64,000 nt of DNA from the NCBI GenBank assembly GCA_031002005.1, contig CM061921.1, forward strand, positions 143,377,283-143,441,282, written 5' to 3'. Below, one piece after another: positions 22,428 to 33,790 of this stretch. The translations under genes and the position numbers were made by a program. The DNA comes from Vandiemenella viatica (taxonomy: Eukaryota; Arthropoda; Insecta; Orthoptera; Morabidae). Below the pieces are notes generated by a model. That model saw only the letters and a program-made list of their open reading frames with translations. It did no database searches and was not told the origin of the DNA. Every line of letters begins with the position of its first letter. Positions within the stretch are counted from its first letter, which is position 1.

Positions 22428-23210
22428 TTTTGAATACTTAGGCCGTTAGCCTTAGTTGCTAATCTAATGCTGGGTTTTTACTTATCCGTCTAGTGCAGGT
22501 AAAAAATGAAAAAATTCGTTATGGCATATGCGTTCCGGTTTATTAGACCATCATCAGTGCCCTAAAACAAGTTATAAAGTTTTTGTTTTACATAATGTTC
22601 ATCTAATTGAAGGTAAAAATCTGTTATTAACTGTTATTTTTAGCTTATTTTACTTATAGTTTTTGTATATTACATTAATGTGTGGAACTGTTCCATATCA
22701 GTTTATCCTCTTGAGGTTTTTCACCCACTGTACAATTTTGTATAAAAAGCATATTTATACACTTTAATTTTCGAATGTACAAAAGCTTGTTTCAGAAGCT
22801 ACATTCGAAAAGTGATGTGTATAAATATGCTTTTTATACAAAATTGTACATTGGGTGAAAATCCTCATGAGGTCAAACAAAAACAAAAGCTTGTTCCAGA
22901 AGCTATTTTTGAAAAATACGTGTGTAAATATGTTTCTTATATATAATTGTACAATGGGTGAAAAACATCAAGAGGATGCTGATATGGAACAGTTCCACAC
23001 ATAAATGTAATATACAAAAACTGTAAGTAAAATAAGCTAAAAATAACAGTTAATAACAGATTTTACCTTCAATTAGATGAACATTATGTTAAACAAAAAC
23101 TTTATAACTTGTTTTAGGGCACTGATGATGGTCTAATAAACCGAAACGCTTATGCCATAATTAAGTTTTTCATTTGTTACCTGCACTAGACGGATAAGTA
23201 AAAAACCAGC
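22428..23210. mobile_element. Foldback element with about 300-bp arms
   Basis: The left arm from 22469 (GCTGGGTTTTTACTTATCCG) is the complement of the right arm ending at 23210 over roughly 300 bp, including TAACTGTTATTTTTAGC and TTCACCCA blocks. The right side holds a second direct copy of the inner part: the CAAAAGCTTGTTTCAGAAGC block at about 22780 recurs as CAAAAGCTTGTTCCAGAAGC near 22885. ACTTCTATAAATA flanks it directly at 22415-22427 and 23211-23223, which may be a target duplication. No coding potential. Confidence 0.85.
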
Positions 23211-23508
23211 ACTTCTATAAATAAATTACCAGAAATACTATAAACAAGTAACATTACTTTTCACCTATAAAACTAGCATTCTTTCTAACCGGGAAATTGT
23301 TTGGATGTTGACGGAACATACGACAGAAGGGTGTATCCCAATAAATACAAATCGAGTTATTTTTTAAAAAATCTTTAATCTATTCTCTGATCCCAAAATT
23401 ACAGTGAAAGTAAAAAAAAATAGTAATATTAATACACAAAACACATTTCTCACGATTTATACAATAATTTACAATATGGTATCAACATTGCTGAAAAAAA
23501 TATCTTTA

Positions 23509-23718
23509 ACGAGCCCGATGGCTGAGTGGTAACGCCCTGGACCTGGATTAAAATCCCCATTCGATAACCCAGGTTCCAGTTTTCCCAAAATCGCAGCAAG
23601 TAAATGCCGGGAGAGTTATTTCAAAAAGGTCATGGTCAAATTTATTCCCTTTCTTTGGCCTACATGCTCTCCCGCCTCTAATGATCCCGACGTTGACGAG
23701 GCGCAAAGTCTGAAGAAA
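23509..23718 (+). mobile_element. SINE-A, diverged
   Basis: AACGAGCCCGATGGCTGAGT head with GGTAACGCCCTGG, core AAATGCCGGGAGAGTT, tail CTCCCGCCTCTAATGATCCC and GACGTTGACGAGGCGCAAAG. The B box is corrupted. Confidence 0.75.
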
Positions 23719-23751
23719 ACGGGAGGGTAACAAATCCATCTTTGACTACAC

Positions 23752-23966
23752 GGAATATTGGACCCAAGTTGGCAGTCTCAAGGTTTCTCATTCAATTCTT
23801 CGTCTTGCCAGACAGATGTAGATTATCCACGGTTTTCAGAGATCACTCAAGCGAATTGCCACAATGGTTCCTTCGCAGAGCCAAAATCAACTTCCTTCCG
23901 GTATATTGCACCTATTCCTCTTCCGACTCTAATGATGTTAACGTCGAAGTGCCAGAAAACACACCT
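23752..23966 (+). mobile_element. SINE-A, highly degenerate
   Basis: Core and tail traces only: GGTTTTCAGAGATCACTCAA, GCGAATTGCCACAATGGTTC, then TCTTCCGACTCTAATGATGT and AACGTCGAAGTGCC. Confidence 0.5.
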
Positions 23967-24289
23967 ACTCCCCCCTCCCCCACCCCCCAAACGAAGCAAC
24001 AAATGTTGGGGTATTCATCCCGTGCAGTTACGTGGTTCCAGCGTGTGCATATTGGCGGCTTTCACACACTGTGAACAATTTATGTTTCTTTCTTTGTTCG
24101 CATATTAACCCGTATTTTATAAAACTCTTGTTTCATTTTGTGAAATATTTTGCCACAAGGATTCCAAACGTCCGATGACTAATTGGGTTTTTCCACTTTC
24201 TGCAAGGACCACCTACACTCATTCTATACGATGTTTCTAAACACATATCTAGTAGTGAATTACCCATTCTATTTAGTTATACACATTAC

Positions 24290-25110
24290 TGGTTGTGAAA
24301 ATTGAAACACCAAGTAGACATATGACTACAATGAAATTTACTGCATAAATTAGAGACATGAGAATACACGAATCATTATAATTACAGAACTGTACATGCA
24401 CTTTTACCGTGAGAATTTAGAATGCTGTGAAGTCGCCACATGTTACAAACAGAGCCTCTAGAGTACGTAGTGGCATGGAATCAAAGAGAGCCTGTTGTAG
24501 GCGCGTTCACGAAGCATCGACAGTGGTTGTAGCAAGACCAGAACAAACAAGTTGCTGACAGACCATATCCCACACATGTTCGATGGGCGGCAAGTTAGGA
24601 CACGGAAGCAGTGGTACTCGTCGTTCTACGGAGATGACTTGCACATTCCTCGCCATAAGTTTCTGGGCATTGTTCTGCTGATATATGGCCACGTGGAGCT
24701 GCCTACATTAGAGGCATTGCCTCAGGCTGTAAAAACCACCCTGATGTAGCGGTTGCTGTTCATGGCGGTACAAACCATCACATTTGGCATTTGTCTGCTA
24801 TGCGTGCATCTCAACAATGCAGTCTGTTCTATTGCGTTCACTTCTGAAGCGTCTAACACGTACCTGGCTATTACTAGAGGACAAGTTGAAACTGGATTCG
24901 TCCAAAAACACAGTAGAGGGTCGTACACAGCGACGAATCGTAACCGCAGACTAGTCATTCTGCCACAAGTTTATATTGCTCTCTTTGACGTCGAAAATGC
25001 ACAGTGGCTTTTTCTTCCACGTTACCACATCGTTTTATAGCTTCGCACCGATTGAACATGGCGTGACATTGACCTGACCAGCCACATAGTAGAGGGGGCT
25101 GCTGGGCGTA
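24290..25110 (-). mobile_element. Second Tc1/mariner-like transposase remnant
   Basis: Minus-strand scraps, in order, match the catalytic half of a Tc1-like transposase: VFLDESSFNLSSSNSQVRVR around 24880-24920 (first acidic residue), later LPPIEHVWDMVCQQLVCSG around 24555-24615 (normally SPDLNPIEHLWD, with the last acidic residue nearby), then QQALFDSMP. Several stops and frame changes interrupt it. It differs from the element at 20519-21407. The lower end has AAAATTGAAACACCAAGTAG, which may be the inverted end; the other end is not visible. Confidence 0.8.
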
Positions 25111-25575
25111 TGTGCACGCCATTTTTTTGTAATCTTAATTGCTTATTAAGGTTCCACTGTTCTACACATCCTCCGATTTTGCAGTGATTCAGATAATTCT
25201 TTTTGAGGGTTGCAATTCTCACAAAAAGTAGCGTAATTGTGTAACATTGATACGAGTGTGTCCTTGGAAAATTTTACTCTGGCTTGATACATAGATTGTG
25301 CTGGGATTGTATCGCAGACAGATGTTGTGGTTTCCGTTTGAATTAATTTGCAGTTATTAGTATAATCAGTTGTGAAATATTTTGCTCTCAGACCTATCCG
25401 AGTGTCAATATCCAGGGAGAGAAGACGAGAGAAATAAGGTGCGTACTACTGCCTGTATAAAATATTTCTTCACTCGTGGGATGCACACAACAGAGATTGT
25501 GTTTGGTGCAAAGAACCTTCTACCACCCATAATTTTGTGATGTTGGAGTAAATACAGTCATAGCTCTTTCAGTTA
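25111..25575. other. No recognisable gene
   Basis: Nothing supported. Confidence 0.4.
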
Positions 25576-25770
25576 ACACAGACGGCTCAAGGTCAGACTT
25601 CTCTCTCCACACCCTGCTGCCCTTTACTTTACGTGCGAAATGTAAATTTTACGTTCGCCTACGTGGACACTTTAGTCAGCTCGGAGAAGTAGGAAAGGGA
25701 GGGAGTGGTAAGGTGAGGAGCGGGGCCAGAGGTACTTGACCATCAACCGCCAGTTTGGAGTGAACAGGGT
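25576..25770. mobile_element. Hairpin repeat, copy 1
   Basis: GACGGCTCAAGGTCAGACTT at the left, a CTGCTGCCCTTTACTTTACG middle, TCAGCTCGGAGAAGTAGG, and a CAACCGCCAGTTTGGAGTGA right end. The same blocks in the same order occur at 52691-52870. In the other copy both ends carry GGCTCAAGGTCA in inverted orientation, so this is probably a small inverted-repeat element. Confidence 0.65.
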
Positions 25771-25792
25771 AGACCAGTAATTGTGAAGAAGC

Positions 25793-26048
25793 ACCGAGCG
25801 TGTTGGGTGAGCGATTAACGCTCTGACCTAGCATTCGGGAGGACGCCGGTTTGAATCCACGTCCGGGCATCCAGATTTGGGTTTTCAATGGTTTCCCCAA
25901 ATTACTCCAATCGAATGCTGGGATGCTTCCTTCAAAAGGCCATGGCCAAATTCCTTCCCGTTCCTGTCCCCTATCCTTTCCCACCTCTAAAGACTTCGAC
26001 ATCAATGAGGCGTAAAGCCATAAGTTTTTTAAAAAAAAAAAAAAAAAA
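25793..26048 (+). mobile_element. SINE-A
   Basis: Full-length: ACCGAGCGTGTTGGGTGAGC, CATTCGGGAGGACGCCGG, B-box remnant GGTTTGAATCCACG, core, CATCAATGAGGCGTAAAGCC and an A run to 26048. No clear flanking duplication. Confidence 0.88.
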
Positions 26049-26867
26049 GTCTGGGACATTGTGGAAGACACTGACCTATTCGGTTCGAATCTGAAGTCGG
26101 CTGTGAACGTTTTAGTTGCCTGTCTCTCGTTGTGTAGGTCTACCTACTCGAATTTTATAAATGTAAAGAGGCTAATTTCTTAAGTGTCATTTTATCCATA
26201 AAACTGAATTATAGACGAAGTACTATGATTTTTATACCCAGTACCAATGCTATGCTATATTTATAAATGATTAGAATTTCTGCTCCATTTTGAGCCATTG
26301 AGTTACAAAGAAAATCGCGATTGCGCTAATATCTTCGTATTAGATGGTACTGAAATTTCTCGGCGCAGCCGTGGCGAAAGTTAAATGAAATGGAATGGTA
26401 TACCAATATGTTCCCAGTTGGCAGCCTCCTCCGTGGAAAACAGAGTATTAAGAAAAAAATCACTGCACCACTTTTGCATTCTGTATATCAAATGAAAAAC
26501 AATACTGATATTCAGCTCTCGAAAATCGGCCTCTGTTCACAACAATGAACGTTTCAGACAGCATTAAACGCCTCGTTAAAACAAACTTTATGCTTTGTTT
26601 TCGCTTCCGCATGTGTTTGGTGAGCGGAGAGATAATTCATAATTTTCGTTTCGGGAATTGGCGCGTGGGTATAACTGCCCTGTTCCTTCCTTGTTGAGCT
26701 AGTTTTCCACTTTCTGAGATATACGAACTAAATGTTAAAGGAAATCTACATACGTCACTTCTTTTCATAATCAAAGTGGTAGGAAAATCCAGAAATTTGA
26801 TTTCACACTCTATTATTAAGCAAAATCTTGCGTAGCTATCCATAAACTTAGTATGGTTTTGTTTTCC
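26049..26867. other. No recognisable gene
   Basis: AT-rich; the minus open frame at 26637-26843 shows no recognisable domain. Confidence 0.4.
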
Positions 26868-27081
26868 TTAATACGTCGAGGTCATTAGAGGCGGGAAAGG
26901 ACTGGGGGATAGGACTGGGAAGGAATTCTGTCTCGAACTTTTGACGGAACCATCCCAGAATTAACCTGGATTAATTTCTGCAAACCACGGAAAACCGAAA
27001 TTTTGATTGGCGGTGGCGATTCGAACCCGTGTCCTCCCGAATGCGAGGCCAGAGCGTTACCGCTCAACCACTATGCACGGT
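26868..27081 (-). mobile_element. SINE-A
   Basis: Minus-strand head ACCGTGCATAGTGGTTGAGC, CATTCGGGAGGACACGGG with GGTTCGAATCGCC, a diverged core and a tail ending AATGACCTCGACGTA. Loss of poly-A. Confidence 0.82.
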
Positions 27082-27700
27082 ACCGATTGTGGAGATTGTG
27101 TCACAAACACATTGTGCATCGATACGCATGCACCGCGCTATCTATCCTAGAAAATTGCAATATGTTAAACTCAATGGATAAACCAGTTGTTTGTCTCATT
27201 AAACCCTACTACATTTCAACTCAGCATATTTACGTCTATTTTTATTGGCAGTCGGCTGGCAATCCATACAACCAGGTCCATTCTTGCATACTATCACCAA
27301 CTAAATCTCGCCTCAAGATTTAACAGAAACGAGAAATCGAAAATTTTGTCCATCTTAATATACCTACAGCAGATATAGAAGTTTATGGCCGTGGTAGTTT
27401 AATGCAGCAATGGCTGGATTAGTCTACCAAGTTTCTATCTCGTAGTTATACTAGGATTTCGTGTTTGGTTAAGGAGTACACAATATTACCAATGAGAAAC
27501 TTTTTAAAACGGAAAAATTTTCAAATGTTATTAACATTAATCTTTGTTATTGGACCGTGTAAAATGGCTGTTAAAACCTCATAAAAATACCTAAGATGAG
27601 ATATTCCACAAACATTTCTTAAGAAAGATGTACTGGCAAATTTAAATGTGGAAAGCAGTTCCTGGAAGCCGTAGTCACACTTTTTGCTACAATTTTGTAA
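27082..27700. other. No recognisable gene
   Basis: AT-rich; nothing supported. Confidence 0.4.
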
Positions 27701-27719
27701 TATAGATTGTTATCTCGTA

Positions 27720-28140
27720 GTAAATGCTTCTTAGAACTATACGACTGCGACTGTCCGACCATGTCTCACCTTCATATGATCGCTTACAGTGGTTGCGCGT
27801 CTGCAATCGACGACGATTCCACACTCTATGTCTCCTTCACCGCCTCATACATCTGAAAACTCCCAGCATCTCATAATATACCATAATATTAACACCAGGT
27901 CCCTGCACTCAAACATTCTAACCATCTACTCCCACAGCACTAATACCCTTGCCAATTCCTTCTACATTTTGTCGGCTAGATTGTGGAATGATCTTCCCCT
28001 GAAAATCAGAACTACCAAAAAATCGGACCATTTGAAATTCTTATGAGAAATCATTACTTATGCCAGCCTAGCTGAACAACCTTTTCTTCCACGCACAACC
28101 GATCTTCAGGTTTAAATTATATTGATTTATACCGTGCCCA
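27720..28140 (+). mobile_element. LINE remnant, C-terminal end
   Basis: With frame changes the plus strand reads SDHVSPSYDRLQWLRVCNRR, RRFHTLCLLHRLIHL, NTRSLHSN and FYILSARLWNDLPLKIR, a typical LINE C-terminus (paired LQWL and SARLWN blocks). The 3' non-coding part may resume at 28610-28905, ending in ATAAATAAACCTTTAAATAAATAAAT-like sequence, with the minus LINE in between. That link is inference. Confidence 0.7.
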
Positions 28141-28610
28141 CCTTTTTATTTACTTACTTAATTTCAAATAGCCTATGGCTAGTATATATATACATTACAT
28201 CAAAAATAAAAGAGAAAAAGAAAAGGAAAAAAAAAAACCCAACAAACAAGGTGTTAATTTCATTGAATCCTTCACAATAAAATATTAAAATCTCTCTCAT
28301 CTAGCCATTTACCCAGCTTTTCTCTGAAACTTGCTACAGTTCTGGTCCTTTTTATTTCTTCGGGCAATTTGTTACATATTTTTAAACCTTTGTGCAACAT
28401 TGTTTTCTGTGCTTTACTACTTCTATTATAAGTTGAATGGAAATGATTTGCCTGCCTTGTCTTATAATTATGTACATCATTATTCTTTTGTACTAAACCA
28501 GACACATAGCTTGGTAATAATCCATTGTCCAACCTATATACAAAAATCATTACATATGCCTTCCCTTTTATTAGTTTGTGTCTTGCTTCTTCAGACTACT
28601 AGTATTTAGT
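28141..28610 (-). mobile_element. LINE remnant, C-terminal end, other family
   Basis: The minus frame 28272-28550 reads VYRLDNGLLPSYVSGLVQKN, NYKTRQANHFHS, KGLKICNKLPEEIKRT and KLGKWLDERDF, the closing region of a LINE reverse transcriptase. An A-rich 3' end lies on its downstream side (plus-strand 28195-28260, mixed A/AAAG runs). Open over 92 codons, so younger than most LINE pieces here. Confidence 0.8.
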
Positions 28611-28679
28611 TTGAACCGTTTACTTCTTCAACCTTCACTAGTATTAGTTTATACCATTAAATTATTCACTAGTTAAACA

Positions 28680-28752
28680 TGAATATTATTAAAATTTTAG
28701 TTAGTATTTTACTCATAAATATTATTAAATTTATAGTTAGTATTTTACTCCA
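28680..28752 (+). repeat. Tandem duplication of about 37 bp
   Basis: AATATTATTAAAATTTTAGT followed by TAGTATTTTACTC occurs twice with few differences. Confidence 0.75.
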
Positions 28753-29108
28753 GAACTTAATTTAAGCCAAATGTAAAGAAAGTGTTGTGTACTGATAGTT
28801 TGCGTAAAGTGTATATTATTTATTATAAACAGCTGGTATGTAAGAGAGGGCTTGGCAGCTCTAATATTGCCATGATAAATAAACCTTTAAATAAATAAAT
28901 CACTACTTTCTTGTTTTGGCGATAAGAATCAAAAACTAATACTAATAGCATGCAGATGAAACTGGTGTGTGAAAGAAAATAATGCATCAAATTGCCAATA
29001 ACGATTTGGCTACTTCAAATAGAATTTCTGTTTGCAGGCCTTGCAGGTTGACGTTATGAGAACTTCGGTTTACGCACTGTCAGAAACTTTTCGCTATTGT
29101 GTAAATCG

Positions 29109-30060
29109 TCACAGTTTTATTTCATCAGGCTCTCGACTGATTTGGTGCAATCCTCCATCCCTTCTTATCTTGCACCAAGATTTTATTCTCAACATACCCC
29201 TTACAACCCACGTCTGTTTCATATATTCTAATCTTTGTCTTCCTCTACAGTTCTTACCTTCGACTGTTCCCCGAACTAACAAATTAAACAATACTGTACG
29301 TCTAAAAATATGACCTACCATACATTCTCTTCTTTCTGTAAGACTCTTCCACAAACTTCATTCCTCACCCATCATTTCCAAAAACTCTTTCATTTCGTAC
29401 TTATCTATCAGCTTAATTTTCAGCATCCTTCCGTAACCCCACATTTCAAATCCTTCAATATTCCTTCTTTCTGGTATTCCTAACGTCCATGCTTCGCTAC
29501 CATAAAATGCTGACCTCCACACAATTTTAAAAGTTCTTTCTAAGTCCAATATCAATACTGGAAACTAATATATTCCTCTTTTTCATGAAGGCTCCTTTGG
29601 TATAGCTATTCAGCTTTCAACATCATTCCTGCTTCGGCCATCAGTTGTAATTTTATTTCCCAAGTAGCAGAATTCACTGACTTCTCCTATCGCATCTGAT
29701 CTTGTTTTGCCATTTAATCTACTATTATTGGTATCATTTCTGCTACATTTGATCTCTTCTGTCTTGCTTCGGTTTATCTTTAGTCCAAAATCTTCCTTCA
29801 GTATTTTGTTCATGACATACAGTAACTTCTAAATTTCCTCAGTTTGTTCTGCTAACAAGACAATATCATCAGCAAATCGTAGCATATTGATTTTTTGTCC
29901 TTGACTACTTACACCACATTCATGACGACTTAAATAGTCTAATAAGCAACGATAACTGAGCGCGGAACTGTGGTAAGAAAACACCATCAAGTCTCTGACT
30001 TGTTGGTAAAACTATCTCGCTGTTTTTCTGTCACCCCAAGTCTCGTATACTTCAGCACAA
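29109..30060 (-). mobile_element. LINE remnant with recognisable FADD motif
   Basis: On minus: MLRFADDIVLLAEQTEEI at about 29855-29885 (the RT catalytic motif), then INRSKTEEIKCSRND, EVSEFCYLGNKITTDGRSRN, WRSAFYGSEAWTLGIPERRN, IEGFEMWGYGRMLKIK and a C-terminal MVGHIFRR...RGRQRLEYMK. Stops and frame changes separate these blocks. Same kind of element as 10745-11180. The downstream end near 29109 is simple truncation or the natural 3' end. Confidence 0.88.
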
Positions 30061-31700
30061 TTCCTTTATCCCTTATCTCTTGTATATGGACTCATCTTGC
30101 GTTGGGGAGCAGATAAACTGCAAACTCAGCAAATCCTGGACGTTACTACAATAGTCTCTACAGAAACGACTGTGTTCTGGCGAAAGACGGGAAATGGTGT
30201 GAGCAAAACACTCCGGAGACAACAGAACAAAACGCAGACAGAAGAGCCGACTAGTGAACAATGTGATGCTAGACGTCACGTAGACGTGTTTTGTAGCGAC
30301 ATAGGTACGAGAGTTTGTTCCTACGATGACTCCCATATCACCACATTATAAATTATCTCACCGACATCCTCGTCACCAACTCCAATAACATCGTATTTCT
30401 GGGCGTTATGCGCGTTCACTAGAATCTTACAACTGCTCCATTTGTGACCAGTTTTCCAATAACATATCACATCGTAGTAGATTTCTAGCAGCTTTTCTTT
30501 TCCACTGAATGACAAACTTTATCAGTCCTTTGAAAGAGCGAGGCCGATTACATCTCAAAGTTCCGTCTTGCGAGAGAGGAGAAGGCTGTCTTTCGGGTTT
30601 TTCCTCCATGAAACTTTCTAATAAGTTAGAAGTACATTTAGACCTTAAAACGAATTCATGATCGTTTCGAAACGCGAGGCCAATCGGTTTAAGTGGAATA
30701 GAAACGGGCACCAATTAATTAAAAGAAGACTTATAGCCTGTTTGCAGCAAGAAGTGCTCCTATTACAGCCTATAACATGTTTACTTTACACTAGTGTTAA
30801 CGCCTGTTGAAAATGACGGGTATCAACTATGGTAATAGTAGGAAATTGTTCTGGAAAAGTTTCTAAGCAAAATGGAATAACGATTGATTATTATCTTTTT
30901 TACTGAGATTTTTCGTGTTATGTTAGTAAATTTTTTTATTAGATTCTCAGAGTTTTTAGTTAGTATGTTTTTAAATAATTTTATTTAACCAACATTTTTA
31001 TTATTATAAAAAAGTTTCTAAGTAAAGTGTAATGTCAATGACTAATAACTATTATTGATTGATATACTTAGTGATTACCTAAGTTTTATGTAACCTTTCT
31101 TTGCAATTTAATAAACGTCCTAGTTTTCTGTCAAAATAAATAAATAACAATTAAATCTTATATTATTTTGTGATTTGGTTCTAGTAACTGCTATAGATGC
31201 ACTTCTCCTTACATGGTAGCTTTTAATCATTGTAAATTAACAACAATCAACATGTAATTTTAAACGAACGTCGCACAGCAATCTTTTTAATCTCTGCCTG
31301 GTATTATTTCCGTCCATCGTATTTTCTGCAATTACTACCACAACAAGCAAATACCTTTTAGCTAACATTGCAGTTACACCTCCGTTTAAGAATGTAAGTA
31401 CAAATACATAAAATTCATTTATTTATCTGAAATTTACACTTATTTTCAACAAAATATGCGCAAATAAAATCAATGCAATTATTCATTCATAATTTCCTGG
31501 TTATCCAAGCAGCACTACGGTGGCGGCCGTTGCAACTAACAGTTCGGGTATTATCGCACTCGCCGAAGGTTCCCGAGTTATCGAGCTGACGTGCAGTATC
31601 CAGGTTCAGCGCATTTTATAAGAATGAATTACCGAACTAAAAAACCGTTACTTACTATTATCTAGAAGGTGACAAATTACTTCCTTACACTGCACCAAAA
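30061..31700. other. No recognisable gene
   Basis: Open frames at 30097-30351 (plus) and 30427-30714 (minus) have no domain I recognise. AT-rich from 30880 onward. Confidence 0.4.
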
Positions 31701-31701
31701 T

Positions 31702-31923
31702 CCACATCGTGTGTAGTGGGTGAGCGGTAACTCTTGGGGCTGGCATTAGTGAGGTTCAAATATCCTTCCAGTCATCAAGATTTCAGTTTTCCATGGTTTC
31801 CCGAAATCAGTCCAGGCGAATGCCGGGATTGCCCCTTCAAAAGGCCGTATCCGAATCCCTTCCCTTTCCTTAACCCCATCCTCTCCCGGCTCTAATGACG
31901 TCAACGTCACGAGCCATAAAAAA
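31702..31923 (+). mobile_element. SINE-A, diverged
   Basis: GTGTAGTGGGTGAGCGGTAA head, corrupted B box, core TCCAGGCGAATGCCGGGATT, tail CTCTAATGACGTCAACGTCA and CCATAAAAAA. Confidence 0.78.
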
Positions 31924-32143
31924 CGACAAAAAATCCAAATAACTTGCAAAGATATATGTCTCGAGCGAGTACACAATATTGTACATAGTTAGTGTATTGA
32001 ATGACGAATATAGTATTTCTTTTTTATGAAATCGTTTCGTTGTAGTAATATAAGAGTGACATTATATACGTAATTTGTAAAAAATAAATCTATTGCTGCC
32101 TTTAATATTCACAACTAAATTATATGTGGCATTGATAGACAAA

Positions 32144-32398
32144 CCACCAAGCAGGGATGGCGAGTGGCCTCGCATTCGGGAGGACACGGGTTCGAATCCC
32201 CGTCCGGCCATCCAGATTTGGGTTTCCATGGTTGTGCTTTCCATAGTTTCCCCCAATTACCCAATTACTCCAGGCGAATGCTGGGAAAGTTCCAATAAAG
32301 GGCTATGGCTGAATTTCTTCCGGTTCCTTGTCCCCAATCTTTCCTTCCTCTAATAACTTCGACGTCAACTAGAGCCATAGAAATATGAAGAAAAAAAG
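32144..32398 (+). mobile_element. SINE-A
   Basis: CATTCGGGAGGACACGGG, GGTTCGAATCCCCGTCCGGC, a 20-bp local duplication in the core (CCATGGTTGTGCTTTCCATA), tail CGACGTCAACTAGAGCCATA and an A-rich end. The head is shortened. Confidence 0.85.
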
Positions 32399-32878
32399 AT
32401 TGACAAATCTCCTATCATGCGGTACTCATTATTGGCATATATTTAACGATTCCTTATACTGTAAGGAGCTAATGACTTCGCCGTCGACGTGCGCTGAACC
32501 TCCATCACAATCAATAACAGATTCCTTACACCGATCAGTTTCTATGTGTATGGAAACTCACCATACCTGACCTACAGCGCACCACCAACATTATAAAGAA
32601 ATTTATCATGCTTGCGGTTACCCATCTGTAGCAACTTCGCTCAGAAATGAAGTTACCGAGCTTGGTGGGTGATGGGTAACGCATTGGCCTCGCATTCAGG
32701 AGGACGCGGGCTCGAATTCCCGTCCACCAATCCAGATTTCGATTTTTTGGGTTTTACCAAGTGACACCAAGTGAGTGCCGGGATAGTTGTTTCATTAAGG
32801 CCATGACCGAACTCCTTCCCGTTTCTCGTCGTTAGTCCTCTACCTCTTCTAGTGACCCCGACGTCGACGAGGCGTAAA

Positions 32879-33300
32879 GGGACCGTGCACAAACTACGTG
32901 GCTCGGTCCAGGGGGGGGGGAGGGGTTGGCTGGAAGGCTACGCTAGGCTACGTGGGGGGAGGGGAGGGGGTTCTGAGCCAGGCCACGTAGCCTTCCTTTC
33001 GTAACATTTTTCATAGTTAAAATGAGGAACAGAACTCACAACAGCATGTGAATATTTATTTCCCTTAGTTAATTATCTGCGTAGTCTGACATGAGAAAAC
33101 AGTACAAAATGTTGTCTGGAATCAAAAGGGGAAAAAAGCTACGTGCTACGTGTGGGGGGAGGGGGGGTTAGAGGCAAAAGCCACGCAGGGCTACGTGGGG
33201 GGGAGGGGGGGGTAGAGGCAAAAGCCACGCAGGGCTACGTGGGGGGGAGGAGGGGTTCACAGGAGGCGAAAAGGGAGCTACGTGGTTTGTGCACGCCCCC
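32879..33300. mobile_element. MITE-1 copy 3, inserted in SINE-A
   Basis: Ends GGGACCGTGCACAAACTACG and complement of GGGGGCGTGCACAAACCACG; flanked by AAA at 32876-32878 and 33301-33303, which leaves the SINE tail sequence GCGTAAAGCC when removed. Interior like 9913-10252. Near the right end a block of about 54 bp (AGAGGCAAAAGCCACGCAGG plus a G-rich run) is duplicated in tandem at about 33170-33255. Confidence 0.9.
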
Positions 33301-33310
33301 AAAGCCATGA

Positions 33311-33616
33311 GAAAAATAAATGTAGCGAAAATTGTTTTCTATTGCCTTCACTAGCGTGAATGTGTATGCATGGATGCCTTAGATGGTGTTTGTGTTCAGT
33401 GTAATGTTTTGTTTATAATCGGTGCTAGCCTATTCACTCCTGCTCTTCCAAAGAACACCCACCTAGAAAAATAAATATAGCGAAAATTGTTTTCTATTGC
33501 CTTCACTAGCGTGAATGTGTATGCATGGATGCCTTAGATGGTGTTTGTGTTCAGTGTAATGTTTTGTTTATAATCGGTGCTAGCCTATACAGGCCTGCTC
33601 TTCCAAAGAACACCCA
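33311..33616 (+). repeat. Tandem duplication, 155-bp unit, two copies
   Basis: Units 33311-33465 and 33466-33616 differ at only a few positions (for example ATGTAGCG versus ATATAGCG and TATTCACTCC versus TATACAGGCC). The low divergence indicates a recent duplication inside an old SINE tail. Confidence 0.93.
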
Positions 33617-33790
33617 ACTGGCAGCCAGGTGTAAAAATCCCTTTCAACATACGACTCAACAGTACTCACCCTCGCTGTGGAGAGATTTAAGATCCAACCC
33701 AGGACTTTGCTACACAATCTGGTGTTACGAATCGTGCACTGCCACCGTTCCTACCTGTCAGCCAAGTCCTGAGTTAGGGGCCCATGTTGA

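Larger units (their letters stand above)
32654..33790 (+). mobile_element. SINE-A long variant, interrupted by MITE-1
   Basis: The SINE starts TACCGAGCTTGGTGGGTGAT and runs to GACGAGGCGTAAA at 32878, is split by the MITE, and continues as AAAGCCATGAGAAAAATAAA at 33301. The extended tail follows as at 7980-8345 (ATCCAACCCAGGACTTTGCT and GCTACACAATCTGG), with a 155-bp tandem duplication inside it at 33311-33616. Confidence 0.78.

Noticed and set aside
30427..30714. 95-codon minus frame as a gene
   Set aside because: No recognisable motif, and overlapping frames on both strands are equally open.
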